A stretch of DNA of 64,000 nucleotides from Leeuwenhoekiella aequorea (lineage in GTDB: Bacteria; Bacteroidota; Bacteroidia; Flavobacteriales; Flavobacteriaceae). The position numbers were made by a program, and so were the translations under genes. Below, piece after piece: positions 62,782 to 64,000 of the stretch. Where the stretch lies: the NCBI RefSeq assembly GCF_004104375.1, contig NZ_QOVM01000006.1:186001-250000 (forward strand), written 5' to 3'. Numbering within the stretch: the first letter of the stretch is position 1; each line of letters opens with the position of its first letter. Under the pieces are notes generated by a model. It saw nothing but the letters and a program-made list of their open reading frames with translations. It was not told where the DNA came from and searched no databases.

Positions 62782-64000
62782 TTATTCTTTAAAAAGTCTC
62801 CATTCTGCAGCTTGAAATGCACCGTCCCCAAAGTTTTCGATTATGGTCCACTTATAATATAAATAGGGAGTTGAGTTTGTTAATCTAAATGGATAATCTT
62901 CCCCTCTTGCAGTAAAAGAATCGGTTAAATCTCTGGAATCGATTTCTTCCCAGATTGTGCCGTCGATAGAACCTTCTATGGTCCATTTTTTAGGATCTCT
63001 ACCACTTGCATCATTTGCTGAGGTAATTTCATATAAAGTAACTATTTCAGGTTGCAATAGTTGTTGGGTAATTACTAGGGGTTCTGTAGAAATGCCATTA
63101 GTAAAACCGCCGGTTAAAAACTTTGAACTTTTATCTCCATCTATAAGCTTAAGTGAACCTTCATTTGCTGTTGCACCACCAGAATTATCTCGACTTGCGG
63201 TTAAAATAGCTCCTGCAGAAACATCTATAGGATCAAAATTTAAAAGTTGTAAGTTTTTTAATCTCCATTCTGATAATTGAATTAAACTACTTCCATTATT
63301 TTCTAGTAATACAATACGATAGGATTTATAAGCTTTCGTATTGTCAAAATTGTACTCTTTTTCAAGATTGCGAGAAGCAAAAACTTCATCTGTAATTTTA
63401 TGCAGTAATTCAAAATTTGCACCATCATTAGATCCCTGAAGCTCCCAAGATTTAAAGTCGCGTGTTGGCGCATCGTTACCAGATACCATTGTATATTTAT
63501 TTGCAACCTGAGCTGTAGTAAAATTTTGTTGCATATAAAATTCCTGAGGAAAACCGCCTGTAAGAAATTTAGAATTATTGTCATTATCAATTAATTTTAA
63601 AGATCCTTCACCAGCTGTGGGTCCCCCGTCATTGTCTTTACTTACTACTATGGTTGCATTGCCTTCACTTGTGACATCTATAATTTGCGAAGCGGGCGAA
63701 AAAGTATAGGGCATTTCGGGGAATTGTGCTTGAGCTATTAAAAGCTCCTGAGCCCAGTCTGGATTCCAGCCAAATGCATTTTCAAATAGTGGTTGTAAAT
63801 TAGTTCCGGCTGCACCGCTAAAGAAATGAACAAATTCTCCTACATTCATTTGTCTTATATACTTAATTCCATCGACAGGATATTTGTTTTTTATCAAACT
63901 AAAAAACGCATTATATGTAGAGGCTCCGTTATACGTATCATATATAGGTAAGAACCAATCTCTAAACCAAAAACTATCTGGTGAGGGGAAAGTTTCACTT
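62782..64000 (-). CDS. C-terminal part of a secreted protein with two discoidin-like domains
   Basis: The frame is open to the right edge, so the N-terminus is missing; at least 405 aa are present. No ATG starts the visible part (the first candidate, at 63897, is a TTG inside the frame). The first roughly 95 residues (for example DSFWFRDWFLPIYDTYNG and MNVGEFVHFFSGAAG) look like the end of a globular enzyme or peptidase-like domain that I do not recognise. Two copies of an F5/8 type C-like module follow, each with GSLKLID.D..SKFLTGGF, a DAPTRD/DASGRD turn and a final EWRL. The same module is in the PUL 2 surface lipoprotein (42242-43042), so it probably binds the same glycan. Confidence 0.75.
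   Translation of the reverse strand, partial: SETFPSPDSFWFRDWFLPIYDTYNGASTYNAFFSLIKNKYPVDGIKYIRQMNVGEFVHFFSGAAGTNLQPLFENAFGWNPDWAQELLIAQAQFPEMPYTFSPASQIIDVTSEGNATIVVSKDNDGGPTAGEGSLKLIDNDNNSKFLTGGFPQEFYMQQNFTTAQVANKYTMVSGNDAPTRDFKSWELQGSNDGANFELLHKITDEVFASRNLEKEYNFDNTKAYKSYRIVLLENNGSSLIQLSEWRLKNLQLLNFDPIDVSAGAILTASRDNSGGATANEGSLKLIDGDKSSKFLTGGFTNGISTEPLVITQQLLQPEIVTLYEITSANDASGRDPKKWTIEGSIDGTIWEEIDSRDLTDSFTARGEDYPFRLTNSTPYLYYKWTIIENFGDGAFQAAEWRLFKE

Overview
The window is AT-rich DNA of a Bacteroidota member, most likely a (marine-type) Flavobacteriaceae. The evidence is two SusC/SusD pairs, many lipoprotein signal peptides, Bacteroidetes-style TAnnTTTG promoter boxes and LacI-type palindromes in front of polysaccharide utilisation loci (PULs). 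The genus cannot be fixed from the sequence. No rRNA, tRNA, CRISPR array, IS element or phage gene was seen, and no gene-free stretch exceeds 300 bp (the longest is 6788-7085).

Layout. (1) 1-3646 is a flank: two secreted beta-rich proteins and the start of a third on the minus strand, two divergent small STAS proteins and a DUF3891 protein. (2) 3850-30676 is PUL 1, for an amino-sugar polymer containing uronic acid: GH88 lipoprotein, CBM9-like protein, LacI regulator, then one long plus-strand series. That series is sugar-1-P nucleotidyltransferase, N-acetylhexosamine 1-kinase-like, UDP-sugar 4-epimerase, MFS porter, NagB fused to a PIG-L deacetylase, phosphohexosamine mutase, an unknown anchored protein, a FAD oxidoreductase, GH109 and PL8 lyase, followed by SusC, SusD, a CstA-type carrier and GH20. 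(3) 30719-37360 is a minus-strand spacer region: UvrA2-like protein, tandem Asp/Glu-racemase protein, and a GMC oxidoreductase with its gluconate-2-dehydrogenase-subunit-3 partner. (4) 37587-64000 is PUL 2, for alpha-mannan: SusC, SusD, a surface lipoprotein, GH125, four GH92, an esterase-like hydrolase, a ROK kinase, GH43-like, alkaline phosphatase, a secreted Gfo/Idh oxidoreductase, a DUF4965-type lipoprotein and a discoidin-domain protein that runs off the right edge.

How PUL 1 may work (inference). PL8 lyase cleaves a hyaluronan- or chondroitin-like chain, GH88 removes the unsaturated uronate, and GH109 and GH20 release GalNAc or GlcNAc. The MFS porter imports these. Kinase, nucleotidyltransferase and epimerase would link GalNAc to GlcNAc through UDP-sugars. 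The mutase would give GlcNAc-6-P, and the fused PIG-L and NagB domains would deacetylate and deaminate it to fructose-6-P. No NagA-type deacetylase and no sulfatase is present. Three copies of a palindrome (core TGTGyTCGArCACA) sit before the LacI gene and before susC, pointing to local control.

How PUL 2 may work (inference). GH92 and GH125 trim alpha-mannan outside the cytoplasm, the phosphatase suggests phosphorylated mannan, and the ROK kinase would phosphorylate imported hexose. A second palindrome, TAAAACGTTTTA, occurs exactly four times and twice as a one-base variant, always in front of PUL 2 transcription units. The divergent GMC dehydrogenase operon shares the first of these intergenic regions, so it may belong to the same regulon.
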